A stretch of DNA of 64,000 nucleotides from CAYUVH01 sp964448135 (GCA_964448135.1 CAYUVH010000037.1:1-64000), one strand, 5' to 3'; shown: positions 51,341 to 62,719, counted from the stretch's first letter. A program made the numbers and translations. The notes: generated by a model from the letters alone, not told the origin.

Positions 51341-54184
51341 GTGCAGGGCGTTTTCGCTTTGCGCGGTAGTATTGTAGTTGCAGCCTGCCTCCTGGCAGGC
51401 GAAGCTTTTGCCGCTCCCTTTACATCCGGCACGCTCGTGGTGCTGCAAGTTGGCGACGGTTCGGCGGCATTGAGTTCGAGTGCCACGCCGGTCTTTCTTC
51501 GAGAATACACCCGGGCGGGCGCGCTGCTTCAGACGATCTCGTTTCCCGCCAGTGGCAGCTCTCCGTTGACCTTGAGCGGCACCGCTACCACGGATGGTCA
51601 ACTGACTTTGTCCTCGGACAAGTTCATACTCACGTTCGCAGGCTATGCCGCTGCTGCTGGAACGGGATCGCCCGTGGGCTCCACGACTATCAACCGTGCG
51701 GTAGGCGTGGTCACGGGAGACGGGATCTGTTCGCGAACTGCCGTTTCGAGCAACGCGTTCAGCGGCGCGAACTTCCGCGGAGTGGCCTCAAACGGAAAGG
51801 ACTATTGGCTGGCGGGCGACAGCACTGGAACCGGTGACCCCGACGGGGGAGTGTGGTACTCGGCGGGCGGTGGTGTTCCCTTGCAAATTCGCTCCGGCAA
51901 CCTGCGGGCCGTGAACATTTTCAGCAACCGGCTGTACGCTTCGTCTACGGCCGCAACCGGACCTTATGGCATCCACGGTTTCACCAACCTTCCCGTCAGC
52001 GCACAGGACAGCGCGGTTCTACTCGACGCGACAAACGGTGTGGGGACCACATCGCCATCGGATTTCGCTTTCAGTCCCGGCGGCACGCTCGCCTACGTTA
52101 CAGATGACCGTGCGGCCGCTGACGGCGGAGGCATCCAGCGCTGGACAAACAACGGCGCGGGCTGGGGGCTCGCCTATACACTCACGCCCGGCGGTTCCGA
52201 CACGACCAACACGCTCCGCCAGCTCACCGTGGATTTCAGCGGCACCAATCCGGTCCTGTTCGCAACCACCAGCGAAGCCAGCGCAAACCGCCTGATTTCG
52301 ATTACGGACACCGGGGCTCTCGCCGGGGCAAGTTACACGGTGCTGGCCGCGGCCGCGACAAACACCGTCTTCCGAGGCGTCGAATTCAGCCCGATTTCCA
52401 GGCCGGCGCAACGGGTGTTGTTTCTGGGTGACAGCCTGCTGGGGATCAGTTCGCAATATTCAAATAATGTCCCCGCAACCCTGGCTGAGCTGGCGGCCAA
52501 CCTCGGCGATGCCTTCACTTACACCCGCGTCGCGCAGAGTGGCTGGCTGCTGGCCGATCACGCCACGAATTCCCTCAGCACCAATCTGGTCAACTCCGGC
52601 AGTTTCGATCTCGTTGTGCTGCAGGAAAAAAGCCAGCCACCGTCGCTGCCCAGCCAGCGCGAGGGCACCATGTTTCCGGCCTGCCGGCAGTTGAATACGC
52701 TGGCCGCCAATAACAACGAGCGCACGATGTTTTATCAGACTTGGGGCCAGATCAACGGCGACCCCAACAGCCTTTGCAACACCTACGACATCCCGCCGCA
52801 ATATCGGGTCTGTAACTACCCGAGCCTCGACAGCTTTTTCAGCATGAACATCGCGGTGCGCAAGGCATATACGATGATCGCGGGCGAGCTGGGGGCGGCC
52901 ATCGCTCCCGTGGGCCTGGCCTGGGGCCGCGTGCGCGTGGAGAAGCCCGGATTGAATCTCTTCATCCTCGATGACTCGCTGGGCGATCGCCATCCCAATT
53001 GCGACGGAGCATATCTTGCCGCGTGTGTATTCTATTGCGCGATCTTCGGGCGTAGCCCGGAGGGCGCGACCTACTATTCCACGAACCTCCCCGTTGACGC
53101 CGTTTATTTGCAACGAGTCGCCGCGGAAACGGTCCTGGGCGATCCGTTTGCAGCGGACGCCTACGGCCTGGGGACTAACGGCTATTATTGGGCCTATCGC
53201 TGGCAGGACTTCACAAACTCCGCGTCAGTTACCATTAGCGGCGCTTCGGCGAGGCCTTCACCGTCCGTGCGCCTCGACAGCGTAGTGACCAACGTTTCAA
53301 ATATTACCCTCGGCGTGCTGGATGCGGGGCAAAATGTGCAGGGCCAGGGCCGGTTGTATGTGCGCGAGGGAGCCTCGCTGACGGTCACGGGCTCCGTGGT
53401 GGTCGGCCAGTCGGGGAAAGGTTTCGTTCGCCAGACCGGCGGAAGCTTGGAGATCGGGGGCGAGCTGCTGCTGGCGGAGCAGGGGATGGCCTCGGGGCAA
53501 TACACGCTTTCCAACGGGACCTTGCGGGCGGGCCGGATTCTGCGTGGTGCCGGCACGGCGCAGTTTGCCTTTCAAGGCGGGCAGCTGGGTTTCGGGCAAT
53601 TTGGTTCGTCGGCGTCCCTGTTCGATCTCGCTTGTGGTGGCGGCACTCTCACGATCAGCAATCTGACCGGGCCGGTGCTGATCTACGGCAATTATTCCCA
53701 AAGCAACAGCGCCACGTTAAGCGTGGAATTGGGAGCCATCTCGAATTCGCTCGTGGTGAATTCCGGTGCCGCGGTTTTGTCCGGTGCTTTGAAGCTGTCC
53801 TTCGCTAGCGGTTTCGAGCCGGCAACCGGGCAGCGCTTCACGCTCCTGTCGGCTCCAGCCATCACGGGGAGTTTTTCACAAACGAATCTTCCTCCGGTCA
53901 CCTCCGGCGGAGTGGGGCTGGTAGTCAGTCAGTCTCCGAACGCGATCGTCGCCGAGGCCGTCAGTTTTACTCCCTGGCTGAGCGCTCCCGGCCTATCGTC
54001 AAATCGTGAAGCGCAATTCACGGTGAGTGGAGTGGCCGGTTATCGTTACGTGGTGCAAAGCCGGACCAATCTTTCGTCGGGTTCGTGGATGCCTGTGCTT
54101 ACGAACACAGCGCCGTTTGTCTTCACAGGTTCAAACACAGCGGCTGCTCCCTCGCGTTTTTACCGCGCCATCGTCGCTCCGTAG
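51341..54184 (+). CDS. Secreted protein with propeller-like, SGNH hydrolase-like and C-terminal modules
   Basis: A 947-residue protein starting with GTG immediately after the preceding stop; signal peptide IVVAACLLAGEAFA. Residues about 30-345 are repetitive beta-structure, probably a propeller (FSPGGTLAYVTDD). Residues about 350-600 resemble an SGNH/GDSL hydrolase: RVLFLGDSLLGIS (Ser block), FYQTWGQ, and DDSLGDRHPNCDGAYLAA (Asp/His block). Residues about 625-860 are beta-strand/autotransporter-like. The last 75 residues form a C-terminal module ending SRFYRAIVAP. An esterase acting on extracellular glycans or esters is plausible but not shown. Confidence 0.82.
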   Translation: MQGVFALRGSIVVAACLLAGEAFAAPFTSGTLVVLQVGDGSAALSSSATPVFLREYTRAGALLQTISFPASGSSPLTLSGTATTDGQLTLSSDKFILTFAGYAAAAGTGSPVGSTTINRAVGVVTGDGICSRTAVSSNAFSGANFRGVASNGKDYWLAGDSTGTGDPDGGVWYSAGGGVPLQIRSGNLRAVNIFSNRLYASSTAATGPYGIHGFTNLPVSAQDSAVLLDATNGVGTTSPSDFAFSPGGTLAYVTDDRAAADGGGIQRWTNNGAGWGLAYTLTPGGSDTTNTLRQLTVDFSGTNPVLFATTSEASANRLISITDTGALAGASYTVLAAAATNTVFRGVEFSPISRPAQRVLFLGDSLLGISSQYSNNVPATLAELAANLGDAFTYTRVAQSGWLLADHATNSLSTNLVNSGSFDLVVLQEKSQPPSLPSQREGTMFPACRQLNTLAANNNERTMFYQTWGQINGDPNSLCNTYDIPPQYRVCNYPSLDSFFSMNIAVRKAYTMIAGELGAAIAPVGLAWGRVRVEKPGLNLFILDDSLGDRHPNCDGAYLAACVFYCAIFGRSPEGATYYSTNLPVDAVYLQRVAAETVLGDPFAADAYGLGTNGYYWAYRWQDFTNSASVTISGASARPSPSVRLDSVVTNVSNITLGVLDAGQNVQGQGRLYVREGASLTVTGSVVVGQSGKGFVRQTGGSLEIGGELLLAEQGMASGQYTLSNGTLRAGRILRGAGTAQFAFQGGQLGFGQFGSSASLFDLACGGGTLTISNLTGPVLIYGNYSQSNSATLSVELGAISNSLVVNSGAAVLSGALKLSFASGFEPATGQRFTLLSAPAITGSFSQTNLPPVTSGGVGLVVSQSPNAIVAEAVSFTPWLSAPGLSSNREAQFTVSGVAGYRYVVQSRTNLSSGSWMPVLTNTAPFVFTGSNTAAAPSRFYRAIVAP

Positions 54185-54193
54185 CGAAATCCA

Positions 54194-54832
54194 CTACTTC
54201 GCTCCCAGGAACTTTACCACTGCTTGAATGCCGGACTGCACGTGCAGTTTCTCGTAGATGGTGTGCAGGTGCACGCGCACGGTCCCGGCGCTGATGCCGA
54301 GCTGATCGGCAATCTCCTTATAGAGGTAGCCCTTGGCCAGCAGACCCAGGATTTCCTGTTCGCGCTTTGACAGTTGATCCACTTCGGAAGCGGGTTTTTC
54401 AATCTCCTGGAAGTGGTTTACGACTTTGCGCGCGATGTGCATGGACATCGGCGAGCCGCCGGCGCTGACCTGTTCCACCGCCTGAATCACCTCGGCACTG
54501 GGCATATTCTTCAGCAGGTAGCCCGATGCCCCGGCGCGCAGGGATTCGAAGATCAATTTGCTGTCCTCGTACGTGGTAAGCATCAGCACCTGGATCTTCG
54601 GCATTTTGGCTTTGAGCTTGCCGACGCACTCGATGCCGTTCATGCGGGGCAGGTTGATGTCCATCAGCACCACGTCGGGCTGGTGCTTCGGCAGCCCTTC
54701 GAGGGCGTCCTCGCCGGAGGGATACGCCTCGAAGCAGCGCAGGCTGGGGCTGGCTGCGAGGAGGGACATCAGCTTTTCGCGGGTGCCGCGATCGTCCTCG
54801 ACTATGGAAACTGTGATTTGCTTTTTCGTCAT
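54194..54832 (-). CDS. NarL/FixJ-type response regulator
   Basis: A 212-residue regulator. The receiver domain has acidic pocket SIVEDDRG, phosphorylation site VVLMDINLPRMNG (Asp near residue 55), Thr in MLTTYEDS and Lys in GYLLKNMP. The C-terminal LuxR-type helix-turn-helix reads LSKREQEILGLLAKGYLYKEIADQLGIS. The ATG at 54832 (MTKKQITVSIVEDD) matches the family; one six codons upstream is possible. It lies 42 bases downstream of the histidine kinase gene, clearly its partner. Targets are unknown. Confidence 0.95.
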   Translation of the reverse strand: MTKKQITVSIVEDDRGTREKLMSLLAASPSLRCFEAYPSGEDALEGLPKHQPDVVLMDINLPRMNGIECVGKLKAKMPKIQVLMLTTYEDSKLIFESLRAGASGYLLKNMPSAEVIQAVEQVSAGGSPMSMHIARKVVNHFQEIEKPASEVDQLSKREQEILGLLAKGYLYKEIADQLGISAGTVRVHLHTIYEKLHVQSGIQAVVKFLGAK

Positions 54833-54874
54833 CGGTCCGCGTTCTGGCACGCGGTTGAGTGTCCGCCGAAAAGA

Positions 54875-57847
54875 TCAATTACGCCAGGGCACTTCGAAGC
54901 GAATGCGCGCGCCCATGCCCGGCCTGCCTTCAATGGAGCATACGCCCCCGAATTGCGCAAGACGCTGCCGCATGTTCCGCAGGCCGTCGGCCAGCGCGTC
55001 GTCGGGCGTTTTGTTGAAGCCGCGGCCATTGTCCTCGATCGTCAGATTGATGCCTCGGTCGGAGACTTCGGCGTCCAGGCGGACTTCGGTCGCGCGCGAA
55101 TGCTTGGCGACGTTATGCAACGCCTCCTTGATGCCCAAAAACAGGCTGTGGCGCATTTCCGCGGATAGTTCCCGTCCGTCGCGGAGATTGGGAAAGTTCA
55201 CGCGGCAACGAATGCCGGCCGAGCCGAGAAAATCCACGGCGTATTGCCCGGAATAATCCAGCAGGTCCACCAGCGTGTCGTTGCGCGGATTCACGGCCCA
55301 GATGATTTCGTCGAGGGATTTGATGCCCTGGCGCGAGGCGGTCGCAATTTGGGCGAGATGATCGCCGGCTTCCTTCGGCCGGTTCATGGCCTGGCTGGCG
55401 AGGTCGGTCAACAAGGAGATTTGCGTCATGCGGGCGCCAAGATCGTCGTGAATATCACGGGCGATCCGGGCGCGCTCGCGCTCGAGGGCGTTTTCCTGTT
55501 CCAACCGGCGCAGGCGCGCCCGAATGCGGCGCAAGGAAACCACCCGGACAATGGTGTACACCGTGGCCACCAGGATCCCCGCCAGGATCACGGCGGCGAT
55601 GACGCGAAAGGTGGCGGTTTCCCAGAAGAGGGGCTGTACCATGAATTCGAACGAAGCGCCCGCGGGGTTCCAGATGCCGGAGTTGTTGCCGGCCGTGACC
55701 TGAAAGCGGTAGCGGCCTTCCGGCAGCCGCGAATAAACCACTTTGCGCAGGCTGCCGGCGTCCACCCACGCGTCGTCCCAGCCATCCAGCCGGTAACGAA
55801 AGGCGACTTTCTCCGGTTCGATGAAACTGGGAGCGGAAAAATCCACTTCCACTTTGCGAATGCCGGGAGGCAGTGGGATCGGGCCTTTGCTCTGCCCGAG
55901 AATCAGCGGCTGGCTGTCCACCATGACGCTCTCGATCATGACGTGCGGGGGAACAGAGTTGGTCCGCACCCGTTCGGGATGAACGATCGCCAGCCCTGAG
56001 TGAGTGGGAATCAGGATGCGTCCGTCGCCACCCAGCGCCGCTCCCGGCGAGTAGCCGTAGTAACCTTGGATGCTCGGCAGGCGATCGTCACGGCCGTAAC
56101 CAACGCATTGCACCACGCTGGCTTTGCCGTCGGCCACTGCCGTCAGCTCGTTCTCACTGGCGCGGAAGATTCCATGATCCGACCCGAACCACATCCAACC
56201 CCGGCCGTCCGGCATCAGCGAGCAGATGCTGGAATCGCGCAGGCCCTGGTCCTGACCGATCAGGGTGAATTGCTCTTTCTTGAGCCGTCCCACCCCGGCC
56301 GAGGAATACCCGATCCACAGGCTCCCATCCGTGGTTCCCGCCAGACAGCGGATGGGCCGCGTGGGATCCCCGGTACGCGCGGTTTCGTCCAGGATTTTGT
56401 CACCTTCCACCCGAAGCAACTGGGCATCGAGATTTGCCATCCAGATCGTGCCCGCGGCATCCTGGGCCATGGCCCGCACCGCGCGGCTGCCATTCGGCAA
56501 TTCGTAGTTTTTGAATTCTCCCTGGTGCAACCGCTGTAGAACATTGCCGCTGGAGAACGCAACCCACAGGCTGCCGTCGCGGTCGGCGTGCAGCGAACGC
56601 AGGCTGGGACCGGCGAGGCCGTCCGCGCGGCGCATGGCCCGGAACATGTCATTGGTGCGATAGAAAAGGCCATGGCTGTACGTGCCAATCCAGACGCGGC
56701 CGGAAGCATCACAGGCCGTGCAAGTGGCCTGGCCACCGACCCAGGCCGGCGTGCTGGAAATCGTTTTCCATTCGCCGCCCTCGTTGCTCGCCACCTCGCC
56801 GTTCTGTGTGACGAGCCAGATATTGCCCTCGTGGTCCTCGCAAACCGAACGCACAGTGTCGAACGGCAACCCCGCATCCTTGCCTTGCAACTCCACGACG
56901 CGCGGGCGCAGGCGATTGAGGCCGCCGCCGTCCGTGCCCACCCAGATGTTGCCCTCGCGATCTTCCATGACGCTGCGGATGCGCCCATGCGATGTCTCGA
57001 TGCTCGTGGCGTTTGTGCCGTCGAACCGGTACAGCCCCGTGTTCGCCGTGCCGACCCACACCGCGCCCGAGCGATCTTCGTAGATACAGGTCGGCCGCAT
57101 CGAAGTGGCGTCGGCAGCCAGGGTGCCAACCTCAACCGGCGCCTCACCGCTCGCGTAACGGTAGAGTGTCGTGCCCGCGCAAATCCATACGCCGTGCCCG
57201 CGCGCGGTTCCGACCTGGATGTTTCGGTCGGGCAGGGTGAACTTCGCGATGAACTTCCCATCCTGAAAAGTGCCCGCCTGGCCGCCTTTGGCGAACCACA
57301 ACCGGTCCGCCGAATCCACTGCGAGGCTGCAACTGCCCATTCCGGGCAGTCCATCCCCCTCCGCAAAACCCGCAACTTTTCCATCCGCCAGCCGACAGAC
57401 GGAACCGTCGGCATACGCCAGCCACACTGCGCGATCGCCGGTCTGCACCATTTCGACGGCTTGCGCCTTCGAGAGCCCGTTCGTCGAACTGAACAGGCTC
57501 GAATCTCCCGGCGCCATATGCACCAGCACGCCGCCTTCTTCCGCCAGCCACAGCCCCTCATCGCGGTCCAGCAACATCGCCCGGATGATTGGGCGCGGCC
57601 GTCCTTTGGGCAGCGCCACGCTTTGCAGGTTGATTCCGTCGAAGCGCGCGAGACCCGATTGCGTGGCGATCCACAAAAAACCGTCGCGGCTCTGCACGAC
57701 GCCGGTGACGTTGTCGCCGGGCAGGCCGTCATCGGCCTGCCAGACACGGGCGAACCAGGGTGAACCCGCCGTCGGAAAAACCGCGCTCCCGAGCAGCACA
57801 AGCGCGAGCCATCCCTTTCGGAACCACGCGCGCCACACGGAAATCAT
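54875..57847 (-). CDS. Two-component propeller sensor histidine kinase
   Basis: A 990-residue membrane kinase. After a signal sequence, about residues 35-640 hold two-component propeller repeats (DREGNIWVGTDGGGL, DASGRVWIGTYSHGL, DRDGSLWVAF). A Y_Y_Y domain (about 680-745, FRYRLDGWDDAWVDAG) and one membrane helix (about 758-780, VIAAVILAGILVATVYTIV) follow. The cytoplasmic HisKA_3 domain has the phospho-His in RIARDIHDDLGARMTQIS, and the HATPase ends the protein (LFLGIKEALHNVAKHS, IEDNGRGF). The periplasmic propeller senses an unknown ligand, often a glycan-derived one in related systems. It is paired with the downstream NarL-type regulator; the dispersed element at 57941-58323 lies upstream. 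Confidence 0.93.
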   Translation of the reverse strand: MISVWRAWFRKGWLALVLLGSAVFPTAGSPWFARVWQADDGLPGDNVTGVVQSRDGFLWIATQSGLARFDGINLQSVALPKGRPRPIIRAMLLDRDEGLWLAEEGGVLVHMAPGDSSLFSSTNGLSKAQAVEMVQTGDRAVWLAYADGSVCRLADGKVAGFAEGDGLPGMGSCSLAVDSADRLWFAKGGQAGTFQDGKFIAKFTLPDRNIQVGTARGHGVWICAGTTLYRYASGEAPVEVGTLAADATSMRPTCIYEDRSGAVWVGTANTGLYRFDGTNATSIETSHGRIRSVMEDREGNIWVGTDGGGLNRLRPRVVELQGKDAGLPFDTVRSVCEDHEGNIWLVTQNGEVASNEGGEWKTISSTPAWVGGQATCTACDASGRVWIGTYSHGLFYRTNDMFRAMRRADGLAGPSLRSLHADRDGSLWVAFSSGNVLQRLHQGEFKNYELPNGSRAVRAMAQDAAGTIWMANLDAQLLRVEGDKILDETARTGDPTRPIRCLAGTTDGSLWIGYSSAGVGRLKKEQFTLIGQDQGLRDSSICSLMPDGRGWMWFGSDHGIFRASENELTAVADGKASVVQCVGYGRDDRLPSIQGYYGYSPGAALGGDGRILIPTHSGLAIVHPERVRTNSVPPHVMIESVMVDSQPLILGQSKGPIPLPPGIRKVEVDFSAPSFIEPEKVAFRYRLDGWDDAWVDAGSLRKVVYSRLPEGRYRFQVTAGNNSGIWNPAGASFEFMVQPLFWETATFRVIAAVILAGILVATVYTIVRVVSLRRIRARLRRLEQENALERERARIARDIHDDLGARMTQISLLTDLASQAMNRPKEAGDHLAQIATASRQGIKSLDEIIWAVNPRNDTLVDLLDYSGQYAVDFLGSAGIRCRVNFPNLRDGRELSAEMRHSLFLGIKEALHNVAKHSRATEVRLDAEVSDRGINLTIEDNGRGFNKTPDDALADGLRNMRQRLAQFGGVCSIEGRPGMGARIRFEVPWRN

Positions 57848-58568
57848 GCGTTCACCTTAGCTTGGCATCCAAGGCCCGGCAAGGATGGCGCCTCCTTCGA
57901 AACTTGAAATACATCCGGTGGTATGCGAGGGGAGGCGGGCCGCAAAAGTGGGGCCCCCTTTTTTTTCCGCTTGTTTGGGCTTGATGAGGCTTGATTGCCG
58001 GGGTTTTTGGCTTGATAGGCGGCTTGAGGCCGGCCAGAGGCGGGCTTGACACCGGCGGGATTTCGGCGGGCGACTGGCTGGATTTGGGCATCACCAAGAT
58101 TGATTTAAGGCGATAGAACCGGGCTGATCGCAGGTGGTAGAGGGAGGCGGGCTTGGGAGCGAGGGGAGGTTCGAAGCAGGGGGCGAAATCGGCAAAATGC
58201 GGCCTCGCGAGACGCAATACACGGAGGAGGGGGAAGGAGCCCGGGGTTGGAGAAGAGGTTGTTAGGATCGTCACTTTTTAACACGAGGATGGCGGAGTCA
58301 CCTGGACAACCGCTGTCCAAGTGAAAAGATTCCCGGGCGAGCCACCGCGATCCACGTCAAGCGGGAGCAAAAAAGCGGGCGGCGGACGCCAAGGAGGCGG
58401 GGATGGGGAATCCCGCTGAAGAAACGTGCCGCCGCCCAAATTGGATGTCACTCCCTTCCTACTCCCGCCCGCCCAATCCAGCAACTGCACGTTGGGGCAG
58501 ATTTTCGCCCAGGCCGGCGAAGCGGCCAGTCAGGGCGACTATGGAGAAGTGGCCGGAACCCTGCGAAA
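57848..58568. other. Gene-free gap holding dispersed element copy B
   Basis: About 720 bases. It contains the CAAGCC-rich core (57941-58066) and the palindrome (58299-58323) of the dispersed element. The remaining sequence up to the SDR stop shows no credible gene. Confidence 0.55.
57941..58323 (-). repeat. Dispersed element copy B
   Basis: Read on the minus strand: the 25-bp palindrome (58323-58299; arms CACTTGGACA and TGTCCAGGTG), a spacer of about 230 bases, then a core rich in ATCAAGCC and TCAAGCC ending in an A run, GGGGGCCCC and TTTTGCGG. Same order and polarity as copy A at 8413-8726. It ends about 94 bases before the histidine kinase start. Confidence 0.6.
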
Positions 58569-59426
58569 TCAGACGCCGCCGAAGGCGTTGAAGCCGCCGT
58601 CCACGCCGATGATCTGGCCGGTGACGAAGCCGGAGGCGTCGTCGCTTAGCAGCCATAAAAGCGTCCCGACCAGGTCTTCAGGTTTTCCGAAGCGGCCCTG
58701 CGGAGTGTGGGCGTTGATGGTGTTGCCGCGCGGGGTGAGCGAGCCGTCTGGCTGCGTCAGCAGAGTGCGGTTTTGTTCGGTCAGGAAGAATCCGGGGGCG
58801 ATGGCATTCACGCGGACGCCGGTTTTGGAGAAATGGACGGCGAGCCATTGCGTGAGGTTGTTTACGCTGGCTTTCGCGGCGCTGTAAGCGGGGATTTTGG
58901 TGAGCGGTTTGTAGGCGCTCATGGAGGAAATATTGATGATCTGGCCGCGGCCTTTCTCGACCATGTCGCGGCTGAAAACCTGCGCCGGGAGCAGGGTGCC
59001 GAGGAAGTTCAGGTTGAAGACGGATTGGATGCCTTCAATGGTCAGATCGTAGAACGTGGTTACGCCTTCCTGCCTGGTCGTGAGCTGATCCTTGGTGAGA
59101 TACTCGCGCGAGGTGGTGCCCTTCGGATGGTTGCCGCCCGCGCCGTTGAGCAGCACATCCACGGGGCCGAAGGAAGAACGGATTTGAGTGTGCACAGCCT
59201 CCAGTGCGGATTTATCCACCACATCGGCGGAATAGGCTGAGGCGGTGCCACCGGCCTTTTTAATTTCGTCGGCCACGGCCTGGACGCGGTCCAGCCGGCG
59301 TCCGAGGAGCGCTACTTTGCCGCCACACTCCGCGATGGCTTTGGCCATGGCGCTGCACAAAACGCCGGCGCCGCCGGTGATGACGAAGACCTGGTCTTGG
59401 AGATCTACTTTGAACGGAACGGCCAT
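58569..59426 (-). CDS. SDR family oxidoreductase, D-mannonate/fructuronate reductase-like
   Basis: A 285-residue classical SDR. The cofactor loop is VFVITGGAGVLCSAMAKAI, followed by LLNGAGGNHPKGTT and INISSMSAYKPLTKIPAYSAAKASV (catalytic Ser, Tyr, Lys), and the C-terminus is TGQIIGVDGGFNAFGGV. The insertion after the GAGG strand and the ending GGFNAFGGV resemble the SDR-type D-mannonate oxidoreductases of uronate catabolism; substrate assignment is by resemblance only. The ATG at 59426 (MAVPFKVDLQDQVF) is preferred; the frame upstream runs into a hairpin repeat. Confidence 0.87.
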   Translation of the reverse strand: MAVPFKVDLQDQVFVITGGAGVLCSAMAKAIAECGGKVALLGRRLDRVQAVADEIKKAGGTASAYSADVVDKSALEAVHTQIRSSFGPVDVLLNGAGGNHPKGTTSREYLTKDQLTTRQEGVTTFYDLTIEGIQSVFNLNFLGTLLPAQVFSRDMVEKGRGQIINISSMSAYKPLTKIPAYSAAKASVNNLTQWLAVHFSKTGVRVNAIAPGFFLTEQNRTLLTQPDGSLTPRGNTINAHTPQGRFGKPEDLVGTLLWLLSDDASGFVTGQIIGVDGGFNAFGGV

Positions 59427-59482
59427 ACTTGTTTCGGAGTTCTTCCGTCCCTGGCGGGACTCGGTTGTTTTTCGGCGGGTTA

Positions 59483-59502
59483 CCCACCGATAAATCGGTG
59501 GG
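59483..59502. repeat. Hairpin repeat CCCACCGA between secA and SDR gene
   Basis: Perfect 8-bp arms CCCACCGA/TCGGTGGG with a TAAA loop, 39 bases past the secA stop. It may be a REP-type element or a weak terminator; no T run follows in the secA direction. Confidence 0.5.
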
Positions 59503-59540
59503 CTATTCTCTGTCGTCCCTTTGGGACCGGGCAAAGCAGG

Positions 59541-60479
59541 CTATTTTCCGCAGCAGTGCTTGTACTTCTTGCCGCTCTTGCAAGGGCAGGGGTCGTTGCG
59601 CCCCACCTTCGGGCCGGTGCGCGCAGGCTTGTTGCGTTCCACGGCGTCCGCGGCCTGGCTCACGATATCGCTGTCCTTGGGAGCGCCCGGTTGCTGCGGC
59701 GGCAAAGCCTGGCCATCGAAGGCGGTGGGCGTCTGGTGCGTCGTCTGGCGCGGCGCATTGTTCATGAAATCCTCGAACGCCCGGAGGCTCGAGGCACTCA
59801 GAAAGATGTGGTGGCAGATCTCCGTTTTGATGTTGACCATCAATTCGTCGAAGATCTTGAACGCCTCCGCTTTATATTCGATCAACGGATCGCGCTGACC
59901 GTGCGCCCGCAGGCCGATGCTGTGGCGCAGGCTGTCCATCTCATACAGGTGTTCCTGCCAGAGCTTGTCGATCGCGCCCAGGATGATGAAGCGTTCCACT
60001 TCCTTCAACGCCTCCGGATTCTCGTAGCTGACCTTTAGATCGTAGGCCTTGCGCACACTGTCCGTGATGAACGTGCAAACCGAGAACTGCGCGGGAGAGA
60101 GTCCGGCATACATCGAGTCCGCCAGCGGCGCTTCGCGCCCCGCATTCGCGGCCTTTTGGATTTCCTCCTCGGGCAGCCCGATGGGGAAATTCAGGTTGAC
60201 CCAATCTGACAGTGCGCGACTCTTCCATTCGTGGGTGTCGGAGTCGCCGGTGGTGAATTCCTCCACCTTCTGGAGGACGACCTCCTCCATGATATCCATG
60301 AGGCGGTCCCGCACGTCCGGCGCGTTGATGACGTCGTTGCGGAAGCCATAAATGACTTCGCGCTGCTTGTTCATCACGTCGTCATACTCGAGCGTGCGTT
60401 TGCGGATTTGGAAATTGTGCTGCTCGACGCGTTTCTGCGCCTGGCCGATGGAGCGATTCAACAGCGGATGCTCCAGTTC
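59541..60479 (-). CDS. secA: SecA, C-terminal part downstream of the in-frame TAG
   Basis: This is the continuation of the secA frame after the amber codon at 60480-60482, in the same reading frame. It starts with GAA (ELEHPLLNRSIGQAQKRVEQ), the usual continuation of SecA. It then runs through the helical scaffold and wing (RTLEYDDVMNKQREVIYGFR) to the zinc-binding SEC-C tail VGRNDPCPCKSGKKYKHCC, which binds SecB and phospholipid. The only usable start near its beginning is TTG at 60461, with no evident ribosome site, so it is unlikely to be a separate gene. Translation would need readthrough, or the TAG is an error. Confidence 0.85.
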   Translation of the reverse strand, partial: ELEHPLLNRSIGQAQKRVEQHNFQIRKRTLEYDDVMNKQREVIYGFRNDVINAPDVRDRLMDIMEEVVLQKVEEFTTGDSDTHEWKSRALSDWVNLNFPIGLPEEEIQKAANAGREAPLADSMYAGLSPAQFSVCTFITDSVRKAYDLKVSYENPEALKEVERFIILGAIDKLWQEHLYEMDSLRHSIGLRAHGQRDPLIEYKAEAFKIFDELMVNIKTEICHHIFLSASSLRAFEDFMNNAPRQTTHQTPTAFDGQALPPQQPGAPKDSDIVSQAADAVERNKPARTGPKVGRNDPCPCKSGKKYKHCCGK

Positions 60480-62612
<2,133 letters not shown>

Positions 62613-62719
62613 GGTCGTAGTTAACCCGGCCTAACCGTACGGGAAGCGGCGTGAATCGTCAAAAACATTAAACACCCCACCTTGACATCGCGTCCACCAT
62701 CCCGAAGACTTGCCCTTCT

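Noticed and set aside
58426..58887. A 153-codon plus-strand frame over the SDR 3' end
   Set aside because: It is antisense to the conserved C-terminus of the SDR gene and starts in gene-free sequence without features.
59541..60461. Independent gene starting at TTG 60461
   Set aside because: The sequence is the exact continuation of SecA in the same frame, ending in the SecA zinc tail, and lacks a ribosome site. It is treated as the secA 3' part.
62682..62687. TTGACA as a promoter -35 box for glyQS
   Set aside because: No acceptable -10 box lies 16-18 bases downstream (AAGACT only), and the leader would be very short, so it is only mentioned, not called.
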